The notes: generated from the sequence alone by a model not told the origin. Numbered from the stretch's first letter, positions 24,983 through 34,683 are shown. The stretch is 64,000 nucleotides of DNA from Suilimivivens sp963650485 (GCA_963650485.1 CAVJLN010000006.1:1-64000), one strand, 5' to 3'. Translations and numbers: made by a program.

Positions 24983-25294
24983 TTATTCTGTATCCTGTTT
25001 CGAATCAGAATGTGTTTCTTTCTTTTCTGCTGTGGCGCTGTCATCCTCCACAGCTTCCTTCTCAATCACTTCTCCCTCTTGCGCCTTTCTCTGTTCTTCT
25101 TCCTCTTCGTACTTCTGTATGAACTGATTGACCTTTTTCTGAATAAAGGCTCCTGCTGCATAAAACAGAAGCATTACCAGTACGAGAATCAACAGGAGCT
25201 GTTCTTTCTCATAGCGGTAATAAAACATCATAACACTTGCAATCAGGCCGGAAAGCAACATTAAAAAAGGAGCAAGGAGTTTTATCTTTCTCAT
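24983..25294 (-). CDS. Small membrane protein of the flagellar cluster, unknown function
   Basis: The 103 residues comprise two hydrophobic helices (about 6-25 and 32-52) and a C-terminal tail that is strongly charged (EEEEEQRKAQEGEVIEKE). The start overlaps the cheD stop by four bases (ATGA), and the stop is 11 bases before fliA, so it is part of the operon. I do not recognise a family. Topology with both ends inside is likely, placing the acidic tail in the cytoplasm. Confidence 0.65.
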   Translation of the reverse strand: MRKIKLLAPFLMLLSGLIASVMMFYYRYEKEQLLLILVLVMLLFYAAGAFIQKKVNQFIQKYEEEEEQRKAQEGEVIEKEAVEDDSATAEKKETHSDSKQDTE

Positions 25295-25779
25295 ATATTC
25301 TTCTCCGGTTTTCCTACCGCCCGAATGGTGAACACACCGGTTGCCGGATAAAAGATTACCGTTCGTCCATAGGTATCCCCAGTGTCTTCGGCAAGAAGCG
25401 GTATCTTCAATTCCTCAAGCTTCTTCTTACTTGCAATTACATTACGCTCTCCCACACGGATCATATCGCTCCTAGTGCCTCCGTAAGCAAACATCTGCGC
25501 GCCGCCTGCAATCTTGGCAACCATACGACACCGCACAGCTCCCAGCTTCACCATCTCGGCTACCATATCTGTGATCCCGGTATCTGCAAACTTGAATCTG
25601 TTTTCATTGTTCCGGATCTCCGTACTGTCCGGGAGCATGATGTGAGCAAGTCCTCCAATGCCTGTCCCCGGATCGCGGACTGCAATTCCAACGCAGGAGC
25701 CCAGTCCCAGTGTGGTTACCCCATTCTGACCGGAACAGACCTTCCAGTCAGCCATACCGACCTTAATTAATTCGCTCAT
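25291..25779 (-). CDS. cheD: Chemoreceptor glutamine deamidase CheD
   Basis: Deamidates glutamines on chemoreceptors and stimulates CheC phosphatase in the Bacillus-type chemotaxis system. The catalytic Cys is in TLGLGSCVGIAV and the His in GGLAHIMLPD; the conserved Thr lies in the downstream core. The 162-residue length is standard once the start is set at ATG 25779. That site has GGGAG eight bases upstream and follows the cheC stop by one base. The longer frame to 25827 lies within cheC. Confidence 0.93.
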   Translation of the reverse strand: MSELIKVGMADWKVCSGQNGVTTLGLGSCVGIAVRDPGTGIGGLAHIMLPDSTEIRNNENRFKFADTGITDMVAEMVKLGAVRCRMVAKIAGGAQMFAYGGTRSDMIRVGERNVIASKKKLEELKIPLLAEDTGDTYGRTVIFYPATGVFTIRAVGKPEKNI

Positions 25780-25780
25780 T

Positions 25781-26416
25781 TTACATAACTCCCAATGAAG
25801 AAAGTATTCTCTCATATGATTCCACATCCGGAATCAGTATAAAATAGCCATCCAGCTCAATATCGTCGGAGAACTGTGTCTGAATCAGTAAAATATTGTC
25901 TCCGATTACTCCAAATTCCGCTGCCGGAACACTCAATATTGCCCCCGCCATATCAATACCAAGCTGCGGTACCGATGGAAAAATCTTCATATTGGTTAAG
26001 GAAGATAAGGCATTCAGATAAGCACCTGTAATGATATTTCCCACTTCCTTCATTGCGGAACATTCCATTTCACCGAAACAGCATTCCTCAATGGGCTTCT
26101 CCGGAACACCAAGCATGCCGCTCATTAACTTATTGACCAGATGCAGTGCGGACTCCTCGGAAAGGACGAACATCATGCTTCCTTCCACATCGCCTTCTAC
26201 CTGAAGATAAATGCTCACAAGAATGTTTTCCTCGCCGCCGAGCATCGTTCCAAGTTCATTGAAATTGAGCAGACGTACCTGTGGAACCTTCATGTCTACC
26301 TTGCAGTTAATCAATTGTGCCAGTGCGGTTGTTGCATTTCCCGCACCAATATTTCCCAATTCCTTTAACACATCTAAATACTGCTGTGTTATCTGTTCCA
26401 TACTAAGGTCCTTCAT
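25781..26416 (-). CDS. cheC: CheY-P phosphatase CheC
   Basis: Removes phosphate from CheY-P and partners with CheD. Two active-site helices with the E-x-x-N signature are present: KELGNIGAGNATTALAQL (about 15-32) and KEVGNIITGAYLNALSSL (about 117-134). Having both intact is typical of CheC. The 211-residue length is normal. The gene is coupled to cheD. Confidence 0.94.
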   Translation of the reverse strand: MKDLSMEQITQQYLDVLKELGNIGAGNATTALAQLINCKVDMKVPQVRLLNFNELGTMLGGEENILVSIYLQVEGDVEGSMMFVLSEESALHLVNKLMSGMLGVPEKPIEECCFGEMECSAMKEVGNIITGAYLNALSSLTNMKIFPSVPQLGIDMAGAILSVPAAEFGVIGDNILLIQTQFSDDIELDGYFILIPDVESYERILSSLGVM

Positions 26417-26460
26417 GGTTCCTCCTATTACGTATCATTTCATTATGGTTTCAATTTCTG

Positions 26461-26928
26461 TTATCGTTCCGAAGCAACTACATTCAGGTCAAGCAGGGAA
26501 ATCAGATCATTCTCATACTTACCGATACCGGATACGAAATTCGGCTTCTCTTCATTTACATCATAGGTGACCTTATCAATCTGATCCGGGGATAAGGTTA
26601 CTACCTCGCGAACCTCGTCCACGATAAAACCGATGGTTCCATGCTGCTCCAGCTTCAGAATGATAATTCTGGTTGCCTTCGTTGCCTCCTGTTCCGGAAG
26701 TCCCATTTTCAGTCGCAGATTCATAACCGGGATGACCTCTCCACGAAGATTGATCACGCCCTTTAAATAGCCGGCAACCTTGGGAACTCTGGTAATATGC
26801 TGCATTCTTACGATATTGTCCACATATTTGATATCAATTCCGTACTGCTCGGCTCCCAGCCTGATTACGATGTACTGGACGCTGTCGCCCTCTGTTTTTA
26901 CTTCATTGTTTACTCTTAATTCGTCCAT
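26461..26928 (-). CDS. cheW: Chemotaxis coupling protein CheW
   Basis: Links CheA to chemoreceptors. The whole 155-residue protein is one CheW domain: QYIVIRLGAEQYGIDIKYVD, ITRVPKVAGYLKGVINLRGE, then IPVMNLRLKMGL and TIGFIVDEVREV. The start is ATG 26928, which has GGGGGAGAG five to six bases upstream; an ATG at 26943 would add five residues that consist of that ribosome site. It follows cheA by 17 bases. Confidence 0.95.
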   Translation of the reverse strand: MDELRVNNEVKTEGDSVQYIVIRLGAEQYGIDIKYVDNIVRMQHITRVPKVAGYLKGVINLRGEVIPVMNLRLKMGLPEQEATKATRIIILKLEQHGTIGFIVDEVREVVTLSPDQIDKVTYDVNEEKPNFVSGIGKYENDLISLLDLNVVASER

Positions 26929-26945
26929 GATTCTCTCCCCCATTC

Positions 26946-29018
26946 CTAAAACAGTGCATTTGCATCAAGAATCAATGCGATTTCGCCATCGCCTAAAATG
27001 GTTGCGCCGCTGATAAACTTACACTTGTTGATGTATTTGCCGAGTGACTTGATCACAATTTCCTGCTGTCCCATAAGCTCGTCTACCACAAGACCGGCCA
27101 GCCTCTCTCCCTTCTTTACAATGACAACCACCATGTTCTCCTCCGGTTTCTTTAGGCTTTCGATCTCGAGAACGTTGCTCAGGCGGATAAGCGGAATGAC
27201 GGTTCCTCTTAAGTTGATTACTTCACTGTTCTGTACCAGTTTGATTTCTTCCGGCTTAATATCTTCAATGGTCTGGATGTTGCCAAGAGAAATCGCATAT
27301 TTCTCTCCGCCAACCGTTACCATCAATGCCTGAATAATTGCAAGGGTCAGAGGCAGACGGATAATCCAGGTGCTTCCTTCGCCAAGCTTGCTCTTTACTT
27401 CTACTTCACCGCTTAAGGATTCGATCTTCGACTTTACAACGTCAAGACCAACACCTCTTCCGGACACATCGGAGATCTTCTTTGCGGTAGAGAATCCGGC
27501 ATGGAACAGAAGGTTGATGATATCCTTCTCGCTCATGTTATCGCCCTGCTCCGGAGTAATCACGCCACGCTCGATAGCTGTCTTTTTAACGTTTTCCACA
27601 TCAATACCGTTACCATCATCCCGAACCTCAATGACAACGTTATTACCATCCTGGTATGCATCAAGGAAAATGGACCCAACCTCCGGCTTGCCACGCTGTG
27701 CACGAACCTCTGCGGATTCCAGACCATGATCGGCGGAATTACGAAGTAAGTGCATCAGAGGATCGCCGATTTCGTCTACCACGGTACGATCCAGTTCGGT
27801 TTCCTCACCGGACATATACAGCTCCATCTTCTTGTCTAGCTTCTTTGACAGATCACGGATCATTCTCGGGAACTTGCTTACGACGCTTTCGATAGGAACC
27901 ATCCGGACCTTCATTACCGATTCGTGAAGATTCGTGGTTACGCTCTCAAGATATTCAATCTGTTCATTAAAGGTTGTGCTGTTCACACCTTCTACGCTGG
28001 ATGCGGATACGAGGGAGTTCTTTGCAATGATCAGCTCGCTCACCAGGTTCATTAAAACATCCAGTTTTTCAATATCAACACGGACAGTACGGTTTACAAC
28101 CGGTTTGCCGACCGGCTTCTTGTCATTCTTGGCAGGCGCTGCGGCTGCGGCCTTCTGTGCGGGCCTGCTTTCTGCTGCAGTCTCTGTAGAAACTGCGGTT
28201 TCTTCTCCCTTCAAAGCCTCGTCATCCTTAAGCACCAGTTCTGATCCAACAACCTTTTCGATTTCGGATACATTTCTTGCAGCATGAAGAATTTCATCCA
28301 AGGAAGCATCGGTTACCACGATCAAGCTGAAATCCAGATCGAACTTCTCATCCTCAATATCCTGTGCAGAAGGGCTGCAGACAATGATCTCTGCTCTCTC
28401 TTCTACGGCCTTGTATACCAGGAATGCTCTGGCTGCCTTAAGCAGACAGTTCTCATGGACATAAACGGTCATGCCAAATACATTCTTTCCCTGCTCCTTT
28501 GCGGTACGGAATACATGCTTCTGCTCGTCGGTAAGCTCAATGTCCTTCCACTTTTCTTCGCCGCATGCGGCTGCTTTCTTCTCTGCTTCCGCTGCTGCAG
28601 GAGTTTTTTTCTTTTCTTCCTTCGCAGCGGCATCGTTACCCTTTAAGAAGCTGTTCAGTATCTCGATAAGCGGCTGGTTATCGTTCGTTCCTTCATCTGC
28701 AGTTTCCTTAATATTATCGGTATACTCTTCCAGTGCATCCAGACACTGGAATAAGGTATCCGTCATGTTTGCAGACACCTTCAATGTGCCGTTACGGATC
28801 TCGGAGAAAACATTTTCCATATCATGGGTCAGGGTCTGCATTCTCTTATATCCCATGGTACCTGCCATTCCCTTTAAAGAATGCGCTGCACGGAAGATCT
28901 CATTGATCGTATCCGTATCCTCGGGCTCCTGTTCCAGTTTCAGAATCTGTGTATTCAGACTCTCAAGATGTTCCCTGGTTTCATCCAGGAAGATTTCCAA
29001 ATATTGACTTACATCCAT
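26946..29018 (-). CDS. cheA: Chemotaxis histidine kinase CheA
   Basis: Sensor kinase that phosphorylates CheY (and CheB where it has a receiver). Of 690 residues, P1 (Hpt) carries the phospho-acceptor in FRAAHSLKGMAG (His46). A P2 region follows within about 160-270. An Ala/Lys/Pro linker (about 280-310) leads to P3 dimerisation (VDIEKLDVLMNLVSELIIAK), P4 ATPase (N box HLLRNSADHGLES, G1 VRDDGNGID, G2 SGRGVGLDVVK) and P5, the CheW-like domain to the C-terminus. All catalytic boxes are intact. It is one base after the cheB stop. Confidence 0.97.
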   Translation of the reverse strand: MDVSQYLEIFLDETREHLESLNTQILKLEQEPEDTDTINEIFRAAHSLKGMAGTMGYKRMQTLTHDMENVFSEIRNGTLKVSANMTDTLFQCLDALEEYTDNIKETADEGTNDNQPLIEILNSFLKGNDAAAKEEKKKTPAAAEAEKKAAACGEEKWKDIELTDEQKHVFRTAKEQGKNVFGMTVYVHENCLLKAARAFLVYKAVEERAEIIVCSPSAQDIEDEKFDLDFSLIVVTDASLDEILHAARNVSEIEKVVGSELVLKDDEALKGEETAVSTETAAESRPAQKAAAAAPAKNDKKPVGKPVVNRTVRVDIEKLDVLMNLVSELIIAKNSLVSASSVEGVNSTTFNEQIEYLESVTTNLHESVMKVRMVPIESVVSKFPRMIRDLSKKLDKKMELYMSGEETELDRTVVDEIGDPLMHLLRNSADHGLESAEVRAQRGKPEVGSIFLDAYQDGNNVVIEVRDDGNGIDVENVKKTAIERGVITPEQGDNMSEKDIINLLFHAGFSTAKKISDVSGRGVGLDVVKSKIESLSGEVEVKSKLGEGSTWIIRLPLTLAIIQALMVTVGGEKYAISLGNIQTIEDIKPEEIKLVQNSEVINLRGTVIPLIRLSNVLEIESLKKPEENMVVVIVKKGERLAGLVVDELMGQQEIVIKSLGKYINKCKFISGATILGDGEIALILDANALF

Positions 29019-29019
29019 C

Positions 29020-29616
29020 TTAACATACCCCCACGTTTTTCATAATTTCCTGCGCGATCCGGTCAAGCGGCATTCCCGCCGGTGCCAGCTCGCTCTTGAT
29101 AATACTCCTTGGCATTCCATAAACGGTACAGCTGTCTTCATCCTGTGCAAGAATAAGTACTTTCTTCTTTTGTTTTAAGGCAATAATACCTGCTGTGCCA
29201 TCGGCTCCCATACCAGTCAGTACCGCACACACGACCTGATCATATGCACTGTCGGCCAGTGATTCATACATATAATTGGCACATGGCCTTACGCCTTCTC
29301 TGGGCGGTTCATCCGTGTAGTGAATCATGTGTCCCCGTAAACAGCGAACCACATTCATGTGCCGGCCGCCTCTTGCCAGATATACATATCCTTTCTGAAG
29401 AATGTCACCTTCTCGAGCTTCCTTCACGGTTACTTTACTCAGGTCATTTAACCTCGATGCCAGTGCTTCTGTAAAGCCTGCGGGCATATGCTGCACAACC
29501 AGTACCGGTGCATTCAGTTCCTTCGGCAGTAACGGAATAAGCTTCTGTAACGCCTTCGGGCCTCCGGTAGAGCTGGCAATGGCAACAACTTTGCCTGCGG
29601 AATCCGTTCTAATCAT
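29020..29616 (-). CDS. cheB: CheB methylesterase catalytic domain without receiver domain
   Basis: Demethylates (and can deamidate) chemoreceptor glutamates during adaptation. The 198 residues are the catalytic domain alone: ASSTGGP (Ser16), VVQHMPAGF (His43) and TGMGADG (Asp139) make the catalytic triad. Canonical CheB is about 350 residues with an N-terminal CheY-like receiver that inhibits the catalytic domain until phosphorylated. No receiver sequence lies upstream; the 112-base gap contains a promoter-like element. This form should not be controlled by CheA phosphorylation in the usual way. Confidence 0.9.
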   Translation of the reverse strand: MIRTDSAGKVVAIASSTGGPKALQKLIPLLPKELNAPVLVVQHMPAGFTEALASRLNDLSKVTVKEAREGDILQKGYVYLARGGRHMNVVRCLRGHMIHYTDEPPREGVRPCANYMYESLADSAYDQVVCAVLTGMGADGTAGIIALKQKKKVLILAQDEDSCTVYGMPRSIIKSELAPAGMPLDRIAQEIMKNVGVC

Positions 29617-29684
29617 AATTCCTTCCTTTCACATGTGCTCTGCCTTTACGGTATCACCGGATTTCTCCGGATTCTCTTAGATGT

Positions 29685-29693
29685 AGTATACCA
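29685..29693 (-). promoter_or_regulatory. Extended -10 promoter candidate before cheB
   Basis: TGGTATACT on the minus strand is an extended -10 with no good -35. It lies about 70 bases before the cheB start, in the only sizeable gap between the PilZ gene and cheB. It could give the chemotaxis and sigma-28 genes expression separate from the flgB promoter. Confidence 0.4.
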
Positions 29694-29728
29694 CACCTTA
29701 CTCTTCACATGAGTGCAAAGTAATCAAT

Positions 29729-30454
29729 TCAGATTCCTTTTTCACGTTTTCTATGTTTACGTTCTTCTTCAAAAATAAAACGGATAATTTCTTCTCTTTC
29801 TGCCGTATCAATATGAATGTACTGGGCACGATGTTCATAAAGTCCCGGACGGTCAGGCAGCTCCCTTACCATCAGGATCTTGGAAATCAGCGTATATTCC
29901 TTGCTCTTTCCATCGGTTGCCAGATTATATTTGCAGCAGATCAGACTGTCCGGCTCATAACAGTAGTCCCCGACGAACCGGATTCCACCTCCGCTGATAT
30001 CCACAATAACACTTCTTTTAAGCGGAAGCCCGGGCACCAGATACTTATCATTGTTCTCAACAGCCTTGACTTCTTCCTTCTCTAAGGGACGCGCACTCAT
30101 CTCAAGTGCACAGCCCAGACGATAATATTCCCTCCGTTGGAATTTCCGCAGGTTGCTGGTAAGCTCCAGAAGAAGAATAAACTGGTTATTCTGTTTGTAA
30201 CGGTCTATGACCTTTACAAAGCACTGGTAAAGTCCGGATTCGGTATAAAAATACACATCATACTCCGCATTCACCGGAAGTAAAATGAGCTTTGACTTTT
30301 CCATCGGCATCAGGATTTCCAGCTGGTCATCCGACAGAATATCATTGACCAAACTGGTATAAACCTTTTTCTTTTCCCCTTCATCTGCAAACTTCACCCG
30401 TTCTACTGCCTGAATTTCTACCTTGTTTCCGGGCTTCACGTATTTTGACAGCAT
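29729..30454 (-). CDS. PilZ-domain c-di-GMP receptor of YcgR/YpfA type (flagellar brake)
   Basis: The N-terminal half (about 1-110) resembles the YcgR PilZN domain, a split-barrel partner. The C-terminal PilZ domain starts with FQRREYYRLGC, the RxxxR motif, and continues to VDISGGGIRFVGD, the D/N-x-S-x-x-G motif; together they bind c-di-GMP. Homologues slow the motor by contacting MotA or the switch when c-di-GMP is high. The gene is 12 bases after flhG. Both c-di-GMP motifs are intact, so binding is expected, though its output here is inferred. Confidence 0.88.
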   Translation of the reverse strand: MLSKYVKPGNKVEIQAVERVKFADEGEKKKVYTSLVNDILSDDQLEILMPMEKSKLILLPVNAEYDVYFYTESGLYQCFVKVIDRYKQNNQFILLLELTSNLRKFQRREYYRLGCALEMSARPLEKEEVKAVENNDKYLVPGLPLKRSVIVDISGGGIRFVGDYCYEPDSLICCKYNLATDGKSKEYTLISKILMVRELPDRPGLYEHRAQYIHIDTAEREEIIRFIFEEERKHRKREKGI

Positions 30455-30466
30455 TTTGCTCCCCCT

Positions 30467-31354
30467 CTAACTGTTGTTTCTCTTTCCTAAGATATGCGAA
30501 AAGAATGCAGCAACACCACGTTTCTGCGTACTTTGTCCCTCTCCCTGTTTCATCAGCCTCGCTGCGATTTCTTCATAGGCCTGTGCAGACTTAGCCTGTG
30601 GATTCTGTAAGGAAACCGGAAGCTGCTGCATCACAGCCTTTGCCAGATGCGGATCCTGCGGCACGGCTCCTAAATAGGTAATGGGAAGCTTCAGATAGCG
30701 GTTTACCACCACATTAAGCTTCTGGAACAATGCTTCCCCTTCGCTTGCCGATTCAACACAGTTAGCAATCATCCGGATCTGGGTGCTATCCCTCTCAAAC
30801 CGCGGATGTCCGTTCAGTGCCTTTAATAACGAATAGGAATCGGTAATGGATGTCGGTTCCGGTGTCGTTACCAGAAGGATTTCTCCGCTTGCAACAAGGA
30901 ATTCCAGCACAGCATCCGAAATTCCTGCTCCGGTATCTACAATAATGACATCTGCAATGGCATCCAGCTCGGAAAGATTCTGGATGATATAGATCAGATA
31001 ATCTTTTCCCAGATTGGAGAGTGCCGCAATCCCGGATCCTCCGGAGATAAAGCCTACCTCCATCGGTCCCCAGGTAATGATGTCTTTGATGTTTTTTCCT
31101 TCGTAAATCAGATCTCTGAGATTGTGCTTCGGTACTGCCCCAAACATAATCTCAATATTGGCAAGTCCAAAATCTGCATCCAGAATCACAACCTTCTTTC
31201 CCATCTTCCGGAACTGTATTGCCAGATTAATCGCAGTATTGGATTTCCCGACACCGCCCTTGCCGCTCGTAACGGTAATTACCCTTGCTAACGGCCTGCT
31301 GCGTCTTACATTGCCCGCCTTAATAATATTTCTTAACTGTTCTGCCTGATCCAT
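30467..31354 (-). CDS. flhG: FlhG/YlxH ParA-MinD-type ATPase controlling flagellar number
   Basis: Works with FlhF to set the number and position of flagella. The deviant Walker A motif is VTSGKGGVGKSNTAINLA (about 28-45). Switch regions include LDADFGLANIEIM and VDTGAGISD. The C-terminus contains an amphipathic segment for membrane contact (AFFSHILG). The N-terminus (MDQAEQLRNIIKAGNVRRS) holds the DQAxxLR motif known to stimulate FlhF GTPase. The length of 295 residues is typical. Confidence 0.94.
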   Translation of the reverse strand: MDQAEQLRNIIKAGNVRRSRPLARVITVTSGKGGVGKSNTAINLAIQFRKMGKKVVILDADFGLANIEIMFGAVPKHNLRDLIYEGKNIKDIITWGPMEVGFISGGSGIAALSNLGKDYLIYIIQNLSELDAIADVIIVDTGAGISDAVLEFLVASGEILLVTTPEPTSITDSYSLLKALNGHPRFERDSTQIRMIANCVESASEGEALFQKLNVVVNRYLKLPITYLGAVPQDPHLAKAVMQQLPVSLQNPQAKSAQAYEEIAARLMKQGEGQSTQKRGVAAFFSHILGKRNNS

Positions 31355-31377
31355 TTCTTGTCCCCGATCTTTTGTAC

Positions 31378-32613
31378 TTAACTCTGCTTTCCTCCAAGCA
31401 GCCTTTTCACGGTCTTCTGCGGATTAAAGTCTTCGATATCATCCGGCACATTCTGTCCGCAGGTCACATAGGACAGCGGCGCACCGGTATAAAGCTTTAA
31501 GTTCAACAGATTTCCAAGCGTTGTAGTCTCGTCCAGTTTCGTGAAGATCAGCTTGTAATCCGTCATATCCGAATAAGCATCCGCAATACGTAACAGATCC
31601 CGGTACTTCGTGGTTACACTCAATACCAGAAATACCTCTTTTTCAACAGAACCGTCTACGGAATGAATCAGTTCCTTCATCACTTCCTTCTGCTCGGCAT
31701 TCTGGTAGGAATGTCCTGCCGTATCCACTAAAATATAGTCATAATCCTTAAAGTCCCGCATCGCCTGACTGATTTCCTCAGCGGAATAAATAATCCGGGA
31801 CGGAACCTCTAAGATATTCGCATAAGTCCGTAGCTGTTCGGCTGCCGCAATACGGTAAGTATCTGCGGTAAGCAGTGCGACCTTCTTGCCCCCATCCACG
31901 CAGAAGCGTGAAGCGATTTTGGCAATTGTTGTAGTCTTTCCAACACCGGTAGGCCCGATAAAGAATACCATCTTCGGTCCCTGGGCTGCCGGAGTGATGC
32001 CGGCCGGCTTTCCGAACTTCAGGATCATCTTCTGATAAACATTCGAAAGTGCATAGTCAAACGGCATGTTCGGTTTGTTGGATTTTTCGATTTCATCAAT
32101 GATCTGGTTGGCATACTTTTCATTGACTTCATTTTCCAGCATCGTATTATAAAGCAGCTTCATAAACTGCTCCATTTCACTCGGAGGCTCTTCTTCGGCA
32201 GTCTCTGCCTTGTCCTCAAGCCTATTCTCTTCGGGCTTTTGCATCTGCTGCTCAAGGAGAAAATGCAGGCTGTCGAGCTTTTCTTCAATCGCTGCGCTGT
32301 CCGCGCGCTTTTCTTCCGGATTCCCCTGTTCCTTTTTCTCTGCTGCTTCCTGCCGCAGGGATCTTTCACTGACTGATCGGATATTGGCAATGGCATCCGT
32401 CAGATTCAGATCCTTTTCCGTCACTGCGTTCGGTCTCACTGGTTCTTCCTCAAGCGCCACCGTCACTTCAATCATCTGGGGCTTCAGGAAACGGAACAAG
32501 CCCTTCTTCTTCACATTCCGGACATTCATAATGACAATGCCGTTTCCTAATTCCTTCTTCGCAATTTCTACTGCTTCCGCTTCTGTTTTTCCTTGAAATT
32601 TCTTGATTATCAT
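31378..32613 (-). CDS. flhF: SRP-type GTPase FlhF
   Basis: Signal-recognition-particle-like GTPase that marks the flagellar assembly site. The N-terminal B domain (about 1-130) is charged and poorly conserved. The NG domain shows FFIGPTGVGKTTTIAKIAS (P loop), LLTADTYRIAAAEQLRTYA and LVDTAGHS. TKLDETTTLGNLLNL supplies the guanine-binding TKxD. The start overlaps the flhA stop by four bases. Confidence 0.95.
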   Translation of the reverse strand: MIIKKFQGKTEAEAVEIAKKELGNGIVIMNVRNVKKKGLFRFLKPQMIEVTVALEEEPVRPNAVTEKDLNLTDAIANIRSVSERSLRQEAAEKKEQGNPEEKRADSAAIEEKLDSLHFLLEQQMQKPEENRLEDKAETAEEEPPSEMEQFMKLLYNTMLENEVNEKYANQIIDEIEKSNKPNMPFDYALSNVYQKMILKFGKPAGITPAAQGPKMVFFIGPTGVGKTTTIAKIASRFCVDGGKKVALLTADTYRIAAAEQLRTYANILEVPSRIIYSAEEISQAMRDFKDYDYILVDTAGHSYQNAEQKEVMKELIHSVDGSVEKEVFLVLSVTTKYRDLLRIADAYSDMTDYKLIFTKLDETTTLGNLLNLKLYTGAPLSYVTCGQNVPDDIEDFNPQKTVKRLLGGKQS

Positions 32614-34643
32614 GCCGTCACCATTCCTACAGACTGTAATTCTACATTATTTTCCACTTCATTATAGGATACTACAATTAAATCCTTCATGTAATCCTCC
32701 GTCAGGCGCTTAAAGTACATACGCACAATCGGAGACGTGATAATAATGGGATTCTTTCCCAGATTTTCCAGCTTTGCGATCTCTGTTTCCACTGATTTGA
32801 TGATGGCTTTCGTTCGTTCCGGATCCAGCGTCAGATAAGCTCCGTTCTCGGTCTGCTTCACGCTTGCCATAATTTCCTGCTCGATCTTCGGATCAAGCGT
32901 TACCACGCTCGTTGTCTCATTCGGTGGGAAAAACTTATTGGAAATGGCTCGTTTCAGACTCTGACGTACATACTCGGTTAAAATATCCGTATCTCTTGTC
33001 GACGATGCATAATCTGCCAGCGTCTCAAAGATGGTCAGGAGATCACGGATGGAGATTCCTTCTTTAAGCAGGTTCTGTAATACCTTCTGTACCTCGCCAA
33101 GTCCAAGAAGCTTCGGAATCAGTTCGTCGACCAGCGAAGGATTGGTTTCCTTTAAGTTGTTAACCAGATTCTGTACATCCTGTCTGGTTAACAGCTCGGA
33201 AATATGCTGACGGATAATCTCCGTCAAATGGGTTGCGATAATGGATGGCGGATCTACTACGGTATATCCAAGGCTCTCAGCCCGTTCCCGCTGTCCTTCC
33301 GTAATCCAGATGGCCGGCAGATGGAAGGACGGTTCAAACGTCGGGATACCTGTAATCTCTTCCTCCACATAGCCCGGATTCATTGCCATATAGTGATCAA
33401 ACAGGATTTCACCCTCGCTCACCTGAATACCTTTAATCTTAATAATATACTGGTTCGGATTTAACTGGATGTTATCACGCAGTCGAATGATCGGCACTAC
33501 CGTACCTAATTCCAGTGCAATCTGTCTTCGGATCATAACCACACGGTCAAGCAGGTCACCACCCTGATTCACATCCGCTAACGGAATGATTCCGTAACCA
33601 AATTCCAATTCGATCGGATCCACCTGCAGGAGACTGTTCACATTCTCCGGCTGCCGGATCTCTTCGGCGGTGGCTTCCTCCATATCGACTTCATTTTCAA
33701 TCTGTGCCGTCTCAATCGTTCCCTCAATCACACGTCCCGTCACCACAAAAACAAGACCCAGTCCTAAGAAAACCACCGTAGGCAGCGGTGTCACAATACC
33801 GAGTCCTGCAATAATCGCACCTACCAGATACAGAGCTCTCGGCACACCGAACAACTGTCCGATCAGCACCGTACCAAAGTCTGCATCCTTCGATCCCTTC
33901 GTAACCAGAATACCTGTGGAAAGTGAGGTCAGAAGGGACGGGATCTGGCTCACCAGTCCATCACCGATTGTCAGAATAACATACTTATTCAGTGCTGCAG
34001 TAATGTCCATGTTCTGCCGCAGGACACCCATGGCAATACCACCGATGACATTGATTGCAGTAATAATAAGACCTGCCACTGCATCACCCTTTACATACTT
34101 TACCGCACCATCCATGGAACCAAAGAAGCTTGCTTCTTCCTGAATCTTATCTCTCCGCCTCTTTGCTTCGGCATCGTTAATTGCTCCGGTATTTAAGTCT
34201 GCATCGATCGCCATCTGTTTACCGGGCATTGCATCCAGAGTGAATCGTGCCGTTACTTCAGCCACACGTTCAGATCCTTTGTTGATCACCATGAACTGCA
34301 CAATCAGCAAAATCAGGAAAACAATTGCACCGACAATCAGATCGCCGCCACCGACGAAGCTTCCGAAGGTCGCTACCACCTGTCCGGGATCACCGGTCGT
34401 CAGGATCAGACGGGTCGAGGATACATTCAGAGCGATACGAAAAATCGTGGTGAATAACAGAATGGTCGGGAAGAACGACATATCCAGTACTTCCTTGGAG
34501 AACATCGTAGTAAACAGAATCGTAAATGCAATTGCAATATTACATGCAAGCAGAACATCCAGAAGCCAGCTTGGAATGGGTACAATCAGCATTACAAAGG
34601 CCGCTACGATATATGCTGCCACGCCAACGTCTGCCTTTTTCAT
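32610..34643 (-). CDS. flhA: Flagellar export gate protein FlhA
   Basis: Large gate subunit of the flagellar type III secretion system. Of 677 residues, about 1-330 contain the membrane helices and the conserved cytoplasmic loop (TRFTLDAMPGKQMAIDADLN, then AEAKRRRDKIQEEASFFGSM). The C-terminal half is the cytoplasmic platform that docks chaperone-substrate complexes. Length and motifs are complete. Confidence 0.97.
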   Translation of the reverse strand: MKKADVGVAAYIVAAFVMLIVPIPSWLLDVLLACNIAIAFTILFTTMFSKEVLDMSFFPTILLFTTIFRIALNVSSTRLILTTGDPGQVVATFGSFVGGGDLIVGAIVFLILLIVQFMVINKGSERVAEVTARFTLDAMPGKQMAIDADLNTGAINDAEAKRRRDKIQEEASFFGSMDGAVKYVKGDAVAGLIITAINVIGGIAMGVLRQNMDITAALNKYVILTIGDGLVSQIPSLLTSLSTGILVTKGSKDADFGTVLIGQLFGVPRALYLVGAIIAGLGIVTPLPTVVFLGLGLVFVVTGRVIEGTIETAQIENEVDMEEATAEEIRQPENVNSLLQVDPIELEFGYGIIPLADVNQGGDLLDRVVMIRRQIALELGTVVPIIRLRDNIQLNPNQYIIKIKGIQVSEGEILFDHYMAMNPGYVEEEITGIPTFEPSFHLPAIWITEGQRERAESLGYTVVDPPSIIATHLTEIIRQHISELLTRQDVQNLVNNLKETNPSLVDELIPKLLGLGEVQKVLQNLLKEGISIRDLLTIFETLADYASSTRDTDILTEYVRQSLKRAISNKFFPPNETTSVVTLDPKIEQEIMASVKQTENGAYLTLDPERTKAIIKSVETEIAKLENLGKNPIIITSPIVRMYFKRLTEDYMKDLIVVSYNEVENNVELQSVGMVTA

Positions 34644-34683
34644 GTCCGCTCTCCTTTCCTGTCGTCTTCGGTCTTTTCAGTCT

